The notes under the pieces are model-generated. The model made no database searches, was not told the origin of the DNA, and saw only the letters and a program-made list of their open reading frames with translations. Both the position numbers and the translations under genes were made by a program. Of a DNA stretch of 64,000 nucleotides, positions 1-9,461 are shown piece after piece (within the stretch, counting starts at the first letter, position 1; every line of letters begins with the position of its first letter). Where the stretch lies: contig JACPYT010000004.1 of the NCBI GenBank assembly GCA_016195805.1, forward strand, positions 1 to 64,000, read 5' to 3'. Source of the stretch: Hydrogenophilales bacterium (GTDB lineage: Bacteria; Pseudomonadota; Gammaproteobacteria; Burkholderiales; Thiobacillaceae).

Positions 1-78
1 CTTCTCGCCTAAAGCCGCTTGGCGAACCGCCTCAAGCTTGAACTCTCGGCTATACCTTGTGTACGGTTTCCGTTGCAT
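1..78 (-). CDS. IS3-family transposase OrfA, N-terminal fragment
   Basis: The first 26 codons of a minus-strand gene run off the left edge. The start ATG is at 76-78, with a GGGAGGG ribosome binding site about 7 bases upstream. The residues read MQRKPYTRYSREFKLEAVRQ and then AALGEK. This is the usual start of the helix-turn-helix OrfA protein of IS3-family elements, which typically opens with a basic stretch, then EFKLEAV and a LGEK-type end to the first helix. OrfA binds the element ends and is normally joined to OrfB by programmed frameshifting. Whether the element is complete cannot be seen. Confidence 0.75.
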   Translation of the reverse strand, partial: MQRKPYTRYSREFKLEAVRQAALGEK

Positions 79-127
79 GTGACACCCTCCCAGAGCAAGT
101 ATTGCCCTTTCCAGTGTGTCCATCAAA
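1..127 (-). mobile_element. End of an IS3-family insertion sequence (left edge of window)
   Basis: The non-coding lead of the OrfA gene carries a possible terminal repeat beginning TGATGGACACACTGGAAAG, read on the minus strand from about 127. IS3-family ends start with TG and lie about 50 bases before the OrfA start, which fits. The other end, the OrfB gene and any target duplication lie outside the window, so the boundary is an estimate. Confidence 0.55.
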
Positions 128-272
128 CGTGGGTAGGATCACAGCAGCCGTTCAAATGTCCGCTCTGTGGAAGGTCTAAATGTCGGCTTCTGGCCGGATC
201 CAGCCGCACGTGACCGACTCAAACCCGAGCGCTTTCCGCGGTCCCGAGCTCAACCATCCTCAAAGACGCGTC

Positions 273-2147
273 TCAGATCTCAAGCTGCGCACCGAGTTCG
301 ACCACCCGGTTGGCGGGGATCTTGAAGAAGGTCATGGGGCTGGCGGCGTTGCGTGCCATGGCTGCGAAGATGTGCTCGCGCCAGATCATCATGCCCTCGC
401 CGCGGGTGGGGATCAGGTTTTCCCGGCTGAAGAAGAAAGTGGTATCCATCAGGTCGAACTGCATGCCGCAGGGACACTCGGACAGGGCTTTGGGAATATC
501 GATGTCGTCCATGAACCCGTAGCGGATGACGACGTGATAGAAGCCTTCGGCCAGCCTGGTCATTTCCAGCCGCCTGTCGGCGGCGACATACGGTATTTCT
601 GCATAGCGAACATTCAGGATCACCACGCGTTCGTGCAGGACCTTGTTGTGCTTGAGGTTGTGCAGCAGGGCGGACGGCGCCCCGCTCGCATCGGCGGTCA
701 TGAATACGGCGGTACCCGGTACCCGGGCCGGGGGATTCGCCAGCAGACTGTCCACGAAGGGCGCAAGCGGCAACGCCGTCTCGCGCAGGCGCAACAGCAC
801 AATCTCGCGCCCACGCTTCCAGGTCACCAGCAGGGTAAAAATCATCAATGCCACCATCAGCGGGAACCAGCCGCCGTCCGGGATCTTCACTGCATTGGCG
901 CCGAAAAAGGCGAGATCGATGGTGAGAAAGACCAGCAAGCCGGCCGCGGTCGCACCGAGACTGAGATCCCAGCGCACGCGCATGACCATGAACATCAAAA
1001 TGGTGCTGATGGCGAAAGTGCCCGTTACGGCGATGCCGTAGGCCGCAGCCAGATTGCTCGAGTTCCGGAAGCCCAATACCAGCAGGGCGATCCCGATTGC
1101 CAGGGTCCAGTTCACGAAGGGGATGTAGATCTGGCCAACTTCGGTTGCCGAGGTATGGCGAATGATCAGGCGCGGGGCATAGCCCATCTGGATCACCTGG
1201 CGGGTCACCGAGAATGCGCCCGAGATGACGGCCTGGGAGGCGATCACGGTCGCTGCGGTGGCCAGGCCGATCATGGGGTAGAGCACCCATTCCGGGGCAA
1301 GCAGATAAAACGGGTTGCGGAGCGCTTCCGGGTTGGCGAGCAGCAGTGCCCCCTGGCCGAAGTAGTTGAGAACCAGCGCCGGCAGGACATAGGCGAACCA
1401 GACCCGCTGGATGGGCCGGCGCCCAAAATGCCCCATGTCGGCATACAGGGCCTCCGCACCGGTAATCGCCAGCACGACCGCGCCGAGGATGAGGAAACTC
1501 GCCGCACCGTGTGCGGCAAAGAAATCCACGGCGTGGATGGGCAGGAGGGCGGCGAGCACCTGGGGATGCTGGAGGACGCTGAGCGCGCCGAGCAGGCCCA
1601 GCACGCCGAACCAGAGCAGCATGATCGGGCCGAACAGCCTGCCGATGGTGGTCGTGCCTTGACGCTGGATGATGAACAGCCCGACCAGAATCCCGAGTGC
1701 GAGCGGCACGATGAAGGGATGCAGGACGGGCGTTCCCATCTCCAGTCCCTCGATGGCGGAGAGCACGGAAATGGCGTGGGTAATCAGGCTGTCACCGAAA
1801 AAGAACGAGGCTCCAAGGAAGCCTAGCGACATCAGCAGCCAGCGGCTGCGTGACGCCAGCGGGGCTTGCCCCTGAACGAGCGCGAGCAGGGCCAGGATGC
1901 CGCCCTCTCCCTTGTTGTCGGCGCGCATCATGATGAGAACGTACTTCACGGAGACGACCAGAATCAGCTCCCAGAACACCAGGGAAAGAATGCCCAGCAC
2001 GTTGCCCTGGCTGAGTGCCAGGTGATGCCCGCTGAAAACCTCCTTCATGGTGTAGAGAGGGCTGGTGCCGATATCGCCGAAGACGACGCCGAGCGCGCCG
2101 AGGGCGAGGGCGCCGGATGTTTTGTGTGTCTGCTGAGGCTGGTTCAT
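273..2147 (-). CDS. kup: Kup low-affinity potassium uptake transporter
   Basis: This 624-residue inner-membrane protein imports potassium with protons (KUP/HAK/KT family, Kup of E. coli is 622 residues). The family opening GVVFGDIGTSPLYT lies near residue 16, followed by the conserved KGEGGILAL stretch between early helices. About twelve hydrophobic helices fill the first 430 residues and a soluble C-terminal domain follows. The ATG at 2147 was chosen because the frame upstream reads as non-family basic sequence and Kup homology starts right after MNQPQQ. It is transcribed alone; the next upstream gene ends 260 bases away. Confidence 0.95.
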   Translation of the reverse strand: MNQPQQTHKTSGALALGALGVVFGDIGTSPLYTMKEVFSGHHLALSQGNVLGILSLVFWELILVVSVKYVLIMMRADNKGEGGILALLALVQGQAPLASRSRWLLMSLGFLGASFFFGDSLITHAISVLSAIEGLEMGTPVLHPFIVPLALGILVGLFIIQRQGTTTIGRLFGPIMLLWFGVLGLLGALSVLQHPQVLAALLPIHAVDFFAAHGAASFLILGAVVLAITGAEALYADMGHFGRRPIQRVWFAYVLPALVLNYFGQGALLLANPEALRNPFYLLAPEWVLYPMIGLATAATVIASQAVISGAFSVTRQVIQMGYAPRLIIRHTSATEVGQIYIPFVNWTLAIGIALLVLGFRNSSNLAAAYGIAVTGTFAISTILMFMVMRVRWDLSLGATAAGLLVFLTIDLAFFGANAVKIPDGGWFPLMVALMIFTLLVTWKRGREIVLLRLRETALPLAPFVDSLLANPPARVPGTAVFMTADASGAPSALLHNLKHNKVLHERVVILNVRYAEIPYVAADRRLEMTRLAEGFYHVVIRYGFMDDIDIPKALSECPCGMQFDLMDTTFFFSRENLIPTRGEGMMIWREHIFAAMARNAASPMTFFKIPANRVVELGAQLEI

Positions 2148-2407
2148 TGTTTTTTTCTGGCCACAACGCCTTGTCCGAGTTTGTGGGGGATGCCGTACCA
2201 GGTTTGGGTAGCTCGACACGTGTGAAACACGCGTAGACGCAAATGATACGGTACATGCCGCGCTTCAGGCAGCCGCCGGCTGCCGGGCGATTCTTGATGG
2301 CTGCTCCCGCGAGCAGAATGCAGGGGCGGCCAGCCTGAAGCCGGCAGATTGCGAAGGGAGTCCGTTCCGGACAATGGACGGTGGCCCTCAGGGGCTGAGC
2401 TGAAGGT

Positions 2408-3355
2408 TTAGCGGTTGAAGCTCTCGATGCAGCCTTTCAGCGCATCGACGTTCTTCGTATCGAGGGTGCAGTTGCCCGACTTGAGCGGGCGGCTCCTGCG
2501 GCTGTCGCCGGGAGAGCTGTCTGGCACTTCCCGCTGGACGCTGCGCGATCCATCGGCGACGTGCAACGAGGCCAGCTGTTTTTCCGCTGCATCGAGCTGC
2601 CTCTGCTTGTCGGCCATGGACTTCGCGGAGTCGGCGAGTTTTCCCTCGGCCTCGGTGCGCCTGGCCAGTTCCTCCGCCAGTGTTTTCTGCGTTTCGGCGC
2701 TGGATCGGCTTGTGTCTGCCAGCGCCGCTTCCAGGCGCCGGTTTTCCGCAAGCTGTTCGCCGAACAGGCTTTCGAGCCGGGTGTAGGCGCCGGATGTGGA
2801 GGCCGAGTACGCGGCGAGGGACGCCGCCAGCGTCTTCTCCGCGTCGGCGCGCTGGGTCTGCTCGTTATCGAACGCCTTCTGGATTTCGGCACTGGGCCGG
2901 GTTTTCTTCGAGCGCGCCGCTTCCTGGCGCAGGCTGTCGTTGAGCACGCGGTCGAGCTGTTGCTGGTACAGGGTGTAGGCGAGGGCGCCGCCGCCGATGC
3001 CGCCGACCAGCAGCACGCCGACATAAATCAGCAGTGCGCGCAGGCGGCGTTTCGGCTTGGGGGCTTCGGCCGGCGTCTCGACCGGGGCGGCCGATGCGCC
3101 GCGCCGCGCCTCCGACCGGTCCGGCCTGGATCCGCGCCTGTCATCGGTGTCTTCGGCCTTTTCCTGCTCCCCGCCGGCTTTCTTGCGCAGCCGCTGCAAG
3201 AAGGCGATTCCGGTGTCGAGCACGGCCGTCACCCGGGTACGCACCCTGGTGCGCAGCGCGCGCCTGGCGTGCGCGGCCAGGGTTTCTTCCGCAGCCGGCT
3301 CGTCAGTCGGCTCGCGGGAGCGTGGGCTCGCGGCAGGGGCGGGGGAAGCGTTCAA
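2408..3355 (-). CDS. Single-pass membrane protein with periplasmic coiled coil, function unknown
   Basis: I do not recognise a family for these 315 residues. The first 100 residues are charged and low-complexity (Pro/Ala/Glu/Arg), then one membrane helix spans about 106-129. The segment from about 135 to 265 is rich in Ala, Glu, Lys and Gln in a heptad-like pattern and is probably a coiled coil. The last 20 residues contain two cysteines (in NCTLD and KGCIE) that could form a disulfide. The only in-frame start is TTG at 3355, with no clear ribosome binding site, so the N-terminus is uncertain. It lies 82 bases after the ABC exporter gene on the same strand. Confidence 0.6.
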   Translation of the reverse strand: MNASPAPAASPRSREPTDEPAAEETLAAHARRALRTRVRTRVTAVLDTGIAFLQRLRKKAGGEQEKAEDTDDRRGSRPDRSEARRGASAAPVETPAEAPKPKRRLRALLIYVGVLLVGGIGGGALAYTLYQQQLDRVLNDSLRQEAARSKKTRPSAEIQKAFDNEQTQRADAEKTLAASLAAYSASTSGAYTRLESLFGEQLAENRRLEAALADTSRSSAETQKTLAEELARRTEAEGKLADSAKSMADKQRQLDAAEKQLASLHVADGSRSVQREVPDSSPGDSRRSRPLKSGNCTLDTKNVDALKGCIESFNR

Positions 3356-3437
3356 GCGGGTCTCGCATCGGCGTCATTCTTAATTGGGGTATCGGCCCGT
3401 TCTGGAATAACTGAATGCATCGGCCAGGGGCCGCCGG

Positions 3438-5234
3438 TCACTGGTCGAGTTGCAGCGCCGCCAGCCGTGCGTAGAGCCCGCCCTGCTTGCGCAGATCCTG
3501 CGGGGTGCCGGTTTCCACGATCCTGCCGCCGTCCATCACCACGATGCGGTCCACCTTCTGCACCGTGGCCAGCCGGTGCGCGATCACCAGCGTCGTGCGA
3601 TCTTGCATGGCCGCGCCGAGGCCTTGCTGTACCAGGACTTCCGATTCCGCGTCGAGCGCGCTGGTGGCTTCGTCGAGCAGCAGCAGCGGCGCGCCTTTCA
3701 GGATGGCGCGGGCAATCGCGATGCGCTGGCGCTGGCCGCCGGACAGCCGGGTGCCGCGCTCCCCGAGGAAGGTCTGATAGCCCTCGGGCAGGCGCTCGAT
3801 GAACTCGTCCACCTGGGCGGCGCGGGCTGCGTGCAGGACCTCCGCGTCGCTGGCCGTGGTGCGGCCGTAGCGGATGTTGTCCAGGGCGTTGGCCGAGAAG
3901 ATCACCGGGTCCTGCGGCACGATGGCGATGCTCTGGCGCAGGTCGTGCAGGCTCAGTTGGCGAATGTCCTGCCCGTTGAGCCGGATCGTCCCTTCGGACA
4001 CCTCGTAGTAGCGCAGCAGCAGCTGGAACAGCGTGGTCTTGCCGGCGCCGGAGGGGCCCACCAGCGCGACGCTTTCGCCCGGCCGGATGTCCAGGCAGAT
4101 GTCGTCGAGGGCGCGGATGTGCGGGCGGGCCGGATAGTTGAAGCTGACGTGCTCGAAGCGGATCGCCGCCTGGTTTGCCTGTGCGGACGGTTGCGGGCTG
4201 GGTGCCTCGGAGATGGCCGGTTCGGCGTGCAGCAGATCGAGCAGCCGCTCGGTCGCGCCGGCGGCGCGCATCACGTCGCCCCACACTTCCGACAGGGTGC
4301 CGACGCCGCCGGCCACCAGCGCCGCGTAGAGGACGAAGGAGGCCAGCTGGCCGCCGCTCAGGGTGCCGTCGTGTACCTGGCGTGCGCCCACCCAGAGCAC
4401 GAAGATGATCGTTCCCATCACGGCGGTGATGATCAGGGCCGTGAGCGCCGCGCGCACGCGCGTGCGCCGGATCGCGCTGTCGAAGCTGGCTTCCGTGCGC
4501 GCGGCGAAGCGCCGGGCCTCCTGCGGCTCCTGGGTATAGGCCTGCACCGTGGGCATGGCGTTGAGAATCTCCCCCGCCAGCGCCGAGGCGTCGGCGATCC
4601 TGTCCTGCGATTCGCGCGAGAGCTTCTTGACCTTGCGGCCGATGGCGAGGATGGGCAGCGTCAGCAAGGCCATCAGCCCCAGGTTCAGGGAAAACAGGTG
4701 GAGGCTGGTGACGGCCAGCATGATCATGCCGCCGACGAACTGGAACAGGCTGCGCAGGCCCATCGAAATCGAACTGCCGACCACGGTCTGGATCAGCGTC
4801 GTGTCGCCGGTCAGGCGGGACAGCACTTCGCCGGTCTGCAGGGTCTCGAAGAATTGCGGCGACTGCGACAGGACGCGCGCATAGACGGCACTGCGCAGGT
4901 CCGCCGTCGCCCGCTCGCCGATCCACGACACGGTGTAATAGCGCGCCGCCACGGCGAGCGCCCAGACGCCGGCCAGTCCGAACAGGGCGATGAAATGCCC
5001 GTTCAGGCTCAAGGCGCCGAGCAGGCCGCTGCCCGGCTGCGCCGGCTTGCCGAAGCCGAAATCGATGAGGTCGCGGAACGCCAGCGGCACCAGCAGGATG
5101 GTGGCGGAGCCCAGGCACAGCAGGACGAAAGCCAGCGCAATGCGTGCCCGATAGGGCCGCAGGAACGGCCACAGGCCTTTCAATGCCGCCAGCGATCGCG
5201 GGCGGGTGGGGCGGCTTGAGGTGTCCGGAATCAT
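3438..5234 (-). CDS. MsbA-like ABC exporter (fused membrane and ATPase domains)
   Basis: This 598-residue half-transporter has six membrane helices in residues 30-300 and an ATPase domain from about 358. Walker A is GPSGAGKT at 393-400, the signature LSGGQ at 497-501, and Walker B LLLLDE at 517-522, followed by the D-loop ATSALD. All catalytic residues are present. Such proteins work as homodimers, exporting lipids, lipid A precursors or drugs. It is shorter in context than true MsbA, since no lpxK or kdtA lies beside it, so the substrate is unknown. Start ATG at 5234. The gene precedes a coiled-coil membrane protein gene and follows a patatin lipoprotein gene on the same strand. Confidence 0.9.
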   Translation of the reverse strand: MIPDTSSRPTRPRSLAALKGLWPFLRPYRARIALAFVLLCLGSATILLVPLAFRDLIDFGFGKPAQPGSGLLGALSLNGHFIALFGLAGVWALAVAARYYTVSWIGERATADLRSAVYARVLSQSPQFFETLQTGEVLSRLTGDTTLIQTVVGSSISMGLRSLFQFVGGMIMLAVTSLHLFSLNLGLMALLTLPILAIGRKVKKLSRESQDRIADASALAGEILNAMPTVQAYTQEPQEARRFAARTEASFDSAIRRTRVRAALTALIITAVMGTIIFVLWVGARQVHDGTLSGGQLASFVLYAALVAGGVGTLSEVWGDVMRAAGATERLLDLLHAEPAISEAPSPQPSAQANQAAIRFEHVSFNYPARPHIRALDDICLDIRPGESVALVGPSGAGKTTLFQLLLRYYEVSEGTIRLNGQDIRQLSLHDLRQSIAIVPQDPVIFSANALDNIRYGRTTASDAEVLHAARAAQVDEFIERLPEGYQTFLGERGTRLSGGQRQRIAIARAILKGAPLLLLDEATSALDAESEVLVQQGLGAAMQDRTTLVIAHRLATVQKVDRIVVMDGGRIVETGTPQDLRKQGGLYARLAALQLDQ

Positions 5235-5290
5235 CCTAAGGGTCGTTCATTTCGATGCATCCTGCGCGGGCAGACATCGGATGCGCATCA

Positions 5291-6169
5291 TTAGCGCTGC
5301 TGCGCCCGGGCGAGTTTGGCCTTCAGCTCCGGCATGACGGCCGCGGCCGCCTTTTCGCCTTCCAGGATGGCCTGGTTGCGGTCCGCGAAATCGGTGCTGC
5401 TCACCGTGGACGTCCGCGGTCGGATGACGACGTCCGCATCCTCCAGCTGGTGCTGGCTGATGGCATGGCCCATGATGGCGAAGGTCTGCAGCAGCACGTC
5501 CATCGTGCCGGTGAGCCTGTCGCGGCGGTTCACGTTGGAGATGTCCACCGCGATGACGAAGTCCGCGCCCATGGTGCGCGCGGCCTGGGCCGGCACCGGC
5601 GAGGTAAGGCCGCCATCCACGTAATCCCGGCCGCTGATGCTGACCGGCTGGAACACCCCCGGCACGGCGCTGGAGGCGCGCACCGCCATGCCCGTGTCGC
5701 CCCGGCGGAAGAGCACCATCTCGCCGCTCTGCAGGTCGGTGGCCACCACCCCCAGGGGCTTCGGCAGCTTCTGGATGGTCAGGTTGCGCACTTTCTGGTT
5801 GATGAAGTCCTGCAGCGCCTCGCCCTTCAACACGCCGCGGTTGGGCAGCGTCCAGTCCGCCACCATGTCTTCCTGCATCCCCAGCGCCAGCTGCTGCAGC
5901 TCGAAGCCGTTCATGCCCGAGGCATAGAGCGCCCCCACCACGGCACCCGCGCTGGTGCCCACCACCATGCTGGGCACGATGCCCTGGGCCTCCAGCGCCT
6001 TGATCACACCGATATGGGCGAAGCCGCGCGCCGCGCCTCCGCCCAGGACCAGCGCGATCCTGAGCGGCGGTTTGGGCGCGGTCGGCGGGACGGGGGGCGT
6101 GGGTGCAGGCGGAGTGACCGCGCAGGCGGAAAGCAGGGTGGCGAGCAGGAGCAGGGTGAGATGGCGCAT
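5291..6169 (-). CDS. Patatin-like phospholipase lipoprotein
   Basis: This 292-residue protein begins with a lipoprotein signal peptide ending LLSAC (Cys16), then a Pro-rich linker, then a patatin domain. The oxyanion loop GGGAARG is at 43-49, the nucleophile elbow GTSAG at 71-75 (Ser73), and the catalytic Asp in DGG at about 185. The Ser-Asp dyad is therefore intact. It is probably an envelope-anchored lipid acyl hydrolase related to RssA/YchK. The ATG at 6169 was preferred over in-frame starts further upstream because it opens directly on the lipoprotein signal. It lies 56 bases from the ABC exporter start and may share its transcript. Confidence 0.9.
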   Translation of the reverse strand: MRHLTLLLLATLLSACAVTPPAPTPPVPPTAPKPPLRIALVLGGGAARGFAHIGVIKALEAQGIVPSMVVGTSAGAVVGALYASGMNGFELQQLALGMQEDMVADWTLPNRGVLKGEALQDFINQKVRNLTIQKLPKPLGVVATDLQSGEMVLFRRGDTGMAVRASSAVPGVFQPVSISGRDYVDGGLTSPVPAQAARTMGADFVIAVDISNVNRRDRLTGTMDVLLQTFAIMGHAISQHQLEDADVVIRPRTSTVSSTDFADRNQAILEGEKAAAAVMPELKAKLARAQQR

Positions 6170-6429
6170 GAATGAAACCGGAATTTTTGAATACCGGATT
6201 ATGCGGGGAGGCGGTTGAAGCGGGTAGCTCGACGATGTCCCGCGCGTGCCGGAGTCCTGCGTGGGGTCATTCGTGAATCTGCTGGTCACAAACGACCAGG
6301 AACGGACGTTCGGCTTGAAGGAGCGACCGTCTCAAAATCGGCCATAACGAACTGATGCCTATACCAATTTTGCAAATTTGATACTATGCACACGGCCAAA
6401 CACAAACAACATAAAGAGGAGGGAATAAT

Positions 6430-7002
6430 ATGAAGATATTCTTGCAGATAGTAAAAAAAAGCACTTACCCAATTTTGGCGATAACTCTTGTTTCGCTTGT
6501 CGGTTGCGCTGCAGCAGTTAAACAATCATCGAATGGCCCCGAGCCAATAGTTACAAATCCTCAGAAGGGGGCGGGCAGTATTGCTGTAACGCTTACAGCA
6601 TCGTCCGAAGTAAAGAACAATGACGACTGGAAATCTTTCTTTAATGAGTGGCAATCAGCGATTCCTGATGCAGCAACCGATCAGAACGCGACAGCTGTAG
6701 TGGCTGATGACGACACCTCTATTCCATCTTCGGCGAAGATTCTCATTCGCATCAAGGTAAACGAGTTTAGATATGTCTCCACAACCAAGCGGTATCTGTT
6801 CGGCATAATCACTGGAAATGCAGATATGAATATCGAAGCCGATTTTCTTGCCCTTCCTTCGATGCAACTTCTTGGCTCCAAAAATATCAGCACAACATCT
6901 CATACTTTGGAAGGCATCTTCTCCGCCGTTACTCCAAAGCAAGTGGAAACGGTTTCCAAGTTGCTGATCCAAGATGCCCAAGGCTATACCAGCGCCAACT
7001 AA
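6430..7002 (+). CDS. AT-rich putative lipoprotein, DUF4410-like
   Basis: This 190-residue protein has a lipoprotein signal peptide with lipobox LVGC (Cys26) and a good GGAGGG ribosome binding site 7 bases before the ATG. The mature part has an acidic middle and a beta-rich C-terminal half including FGIITGNADMNIEADF. This resembles proteins of the DUF4410 type, which are lipoproteins of unknown role; the match is by eye only. Base composition is much more AT-rich than the neighbours and codon use is less GC-ending, suggesting transfer. The gene stands alone between long AT-rich spacers. Confidence 0.7.
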   Translation: MKIFLQIVKKSTYPILAITLVSLVGCAAAVKQSSNGPEPIVTNPQKGAGSIAVTLTASSEVKNNDDWKSFFNEWQSAIPDAATDQNATAVVADDDTSIPSSAKILIRIKVNEFRYVSTTKRYLFGIITGNADMNIEADFLALPSMQLLGSKNISTTSHTLEGIFSAVTPKQVETVSKLLIQDAQGYTSAN

Positions 7003-7484
7003 ACAAGATCTACAGTGGTGCCGTTCGGTTTGATGGATCCCCGAATCAATCAATGCGCGACAGACCGTAGTTATTTCTCAAGCGTCTGCATTAATCCGAT
7101 AAGCGGTATCTTGGTTCGCCTCCCACAGGGTCCGCCATTCGGCCTTTGAAGCCATTAGCCCCCCGCCGATTGCCGGACACTCGGCAATGACCGCTTTCGA
7201 TATTTCGATCTGCCGCTACTAGAAGACATCGCGGTAACACTATTTACCGTACGCCGGATGCAAGCACCCTTGAATCAAACCGTCGACAAACATCGACCCT
7301 TCAACGTGGGGATATTGCAACACCTTCACCAAGAAAACGGTTCTATTTACGTATCTTGAGCGCGTACTCGATTTTTAGACCGCGCTGTCGTAATAGTATT
7401 CGAGCGCTCCGGTCTGTTATCAGCGCGATAGGTGAATCGGCCCGTTTCCCGCGCCTAGAAAACCCAATCCTCAGGAAAACACAA
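7003..7484 (+). other. Spacer of 480 bases without a convincing gene
   Basis: I see no coding sequence here. The stretch is lower in GC than the surrounding chromosome and has several short phrases typical of decayed betaproteobacterial spacers, for example around 7150-7210 (GGACACTCGGC). The autotransporter frame stays open back to 7356 but lacks a signal-like start there. No terminator or clear promoter could be assigned. Confidence 0.5.
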
Positions 7485-9389
7485 ATGAACAGGCAGCATC
7501 CCGGTAAGACTTTCTCTCACAACATGCGCAACATCAAAAAAACACAGTTGGCGCTCGCCGTCGGACTGGTCCTTGCCGGTATCTCCATAGCACACGCCAC
7601 GGACTACACCATTTCAGGGGCATCCGGACAAATCAGCTTGACTAATGGCGACACCCTGAGTGTGTTGAGTAGCGGCAGCGTTACCGCCCCGGGTGGGGTG
7701 CCCAATAATTGGCCAGTGTACACAGGCGGAGTCATTAGCACCCTAAGCAATGCAGGTTCCATTACAGCTTCCGGTGCTAACCTTTACAATTGGGGTATTA
7801 CCAATGATATAGGCGGCGTCATCACTGATCTGACCAATACAGGCTCTATCTCCGTCTCCGGTGGCACGTATAACTATGGTATTGCGAACTATGGAACCAT
7901 CACCACGTTGACCAATACCGGGTCCATCACTTATTCCGGTGGCACGTTAAACGTTGGTATTGCGAACTTTGGAACCATCACGAGCTTCATCAATGGCCAG
8001 ACCACGCCACTGACGTATTACAGTAATACCCCAAGCTACTACTACACCTACTTCAACACCCCCAGCAGCTACGGCAAGGTCAATTTCACTGGCCTATCTT
8101 CCTACACCTTGCCTAACTACGGACTGCGCATCGCGGCCGGACAGAATTATGCGGCGGGTACCTACACCGGGGTCATGACTTCCGATAGCGCCCTGACAAT
8201 CTCCTCCCTCGCTCCTGTTGCCGGGGTGACTTACCATCTGGTCGACGCCGGCAGCGGCCTGAGCTGGAACCTCGTTATCGACAGCGTGTCCTCTTCCAGG
8301 GTCACCGCTGGCGCCCTCGCCCTGGGCAATACGCCCGCACTCGGCGCCGCCGGCGTGATCGACGCCACGCCCGGCCTGCTGTCGCTGTTCACCGCGCAAA
8401 CCACCAATTCCCAGCTCTCCACGGGCGCCAGCCAGACCCTGCCGCTATTGACCGGCGCTTCGTCACTGGCCGCGTTCGATACGCTGTCCGGCATCAACCA
8501 CGTGATCCAGGCGCGTCAGGACAGCAACCTGGGCTTGTCCGCCGGCGACGACTTCTATGGCGACCGCAAAGTCTGGCTGAAGCCGTTCGGCTCATGGGCC
8601 AGCCAGGACAACAGCAACGCAGCGCCCGGCTTCAGTGCCAACACCTGGGGCGCGGTGCTGGGCTTTGATGCCACGCCCAGCACGACGACCCGGCTGGGCC
8701 TCGCCTTCGCCTATGCCAAAAGCGACATCAACGGCCGTTCGGCGGCGGCGCCGCAAAGCAGCAATGTCGACACCTACCAGCTGATCGGCTACGGCAGCCA
8801 CAGCCTCGATGCAAATACCGAGCTCAACTTCCAGCTCGGCGCGGGGCAGAACCGGAATTCGGGCCAGCGCCTAATCGCGCTGACCAGCAGCGTGGCCGAT
8901 TCGAGCTACGACAGCTATTCGGCCCTTGCGGGCGTCGGTCTTGGCCGCAGCTTCACGCTCAGCGAGACGACCCGCATCACCCCTTCGGTGCGCGCCGACT
9001 ACACCTGGATCAAGGATGCGTCCTACAGCGAAACCGGGGCCGGTACGCTCAACCTGAACGTCGCCAGCCGCAGCGCCGAGCAGCTGATTCTGTCGGTGGA
9101 CGGCAAGCTGACGCATGACCTGGACAGCCGCACCAAGCTGGCCGCCAACCTGGGTGTGGGTTATGACGTGATCAACGACCGGGCGCAGATCACGGCGACG
9201 TTTGCCGGCGCGCCGGGCGCGTCCTTCGTCACCTATGGCATCGACCCCAGCCCGTGGATCGGCCGCGCCGGCCTGGGCATTGTGCACACGCTGCAAAGCG
9301 GGATGGAAGTCTCCGCCCGCTACGATGGGGAGGCGCGCGAGGGCTTCACCAACCAGACGGCTTCGCTCAAGGCACGCTGGGCGTTCTGA
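7485..9389 (+). CDS. Autotransporter (type Va) with short repetitive passenger
   Basis: This 634-residue protein has an extended signal peptide (residues 1 to about 38, ending SIAHA). The passenger is rich in Gly, Ser, Thr and Asn, and three or four imperfect repeats of the type GTITTLTNTGSI suggest a small beta-helix. From about residue 354 (DRKVWLKPFGSW) to the end lies an autotransporter beta-barrel. It ends in ARWAF with the terminal Phe needed for Bam-dependent assembly. The passenger is short, so it is probably a surface-displayed adhesin-like protein rather than an enzyme; no protease or lipase motif is seen. ATG 7485 was chosen because it is followed by the signal peptide and preceded by AGGAAA. 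The repeat-bearing 5' half is AT-richer than the barrel. Confidence 0.88.
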   Translation: MNRQHPGKTFSHNMRNIKKTQLALAVGLVLAGISIAHATDYTISGASGQISLTNGDTLSVLSSGSVTAPGGVPNNWPVYTGGVISTLSNAGSITASGANLYNWGITNDIGGVITDLTNTGSISVSGGTYNYGIANYGTITTLTNTGSITYSGGTLNVGIANFGTITSFINGQTTPLTYYSNTPSYYYTYFNTPSSYGKVNFTGLSSYTLPNYGLRIAAGQNYAAGTYTGVMTSDSALTISSLAPVAGVTYHLVDAGSGLSWNLVIDSVSSSRVTAGALALGNTPALGAAGVIDATPGLLSLFTAQTTNSQLSTGASQTLPLLTGASSLAAFDTLSGINHVIQARQDSNLGLSAGDDFYGDRKVWLKPFGSWASQDNSNAAPGFSANTWGAVLGFDATPSTTTRLGLAFAYAKSDINGRSAAAPQSSNVDTYQLIGYGSHSLDANTELNFQLGAGQNRNSGQRLIALTSSVADSSYDSYSALAGVGLGRSFTLSETTRITPSVRADYTWIKDASYSETGAGTLNLNVASRSAEQLILSVDGKLTHDLDSRTKLAANLGVGYDVINDRAQITATFAGAPGASFVTYGIDPSPWIGRAGLGIVHTLQSGMEVSARYDGEAREGFTNQTASLKARWAF

Positions 9390-9403
9390 TTCGGGCGCGT
9401 CCG

Positions 9404-9436
9404 CAAAACGGCCATGGCATTGCCGTGGCCGTTTTG
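9404..9436 (+). terminator. Rho-independent terminator after the autotransporter
   Basis: A near-perfect hairpin of 16 paired bases (arms CAAAACGGCCATGGCA and TGCCGTGGCCGTTTTG, one G-U type pair) starts 15 bases after the autotransporter stop and ends in a short T-rich run. Confidence 0.8.
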
Positions 9437-9461
9437 TTTGGCGCGGTTCTAAAATATCACC

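Noticed and set aside
180-1826. 548-codon open frame on the plus strand opposite kup
   Set aside because: Antisense frame in high-GC DNA with His/Gln/Glu-rich nonsense and no family features, while Kup on the other strand is unmistakable.
6282-6299. Hairpin CTGGTC/GACCAG between the patatin and lipoprotein genes
   Set aside because: Only six pairs and no T run; the flanking genes are divergent, so a terminator is not expected.
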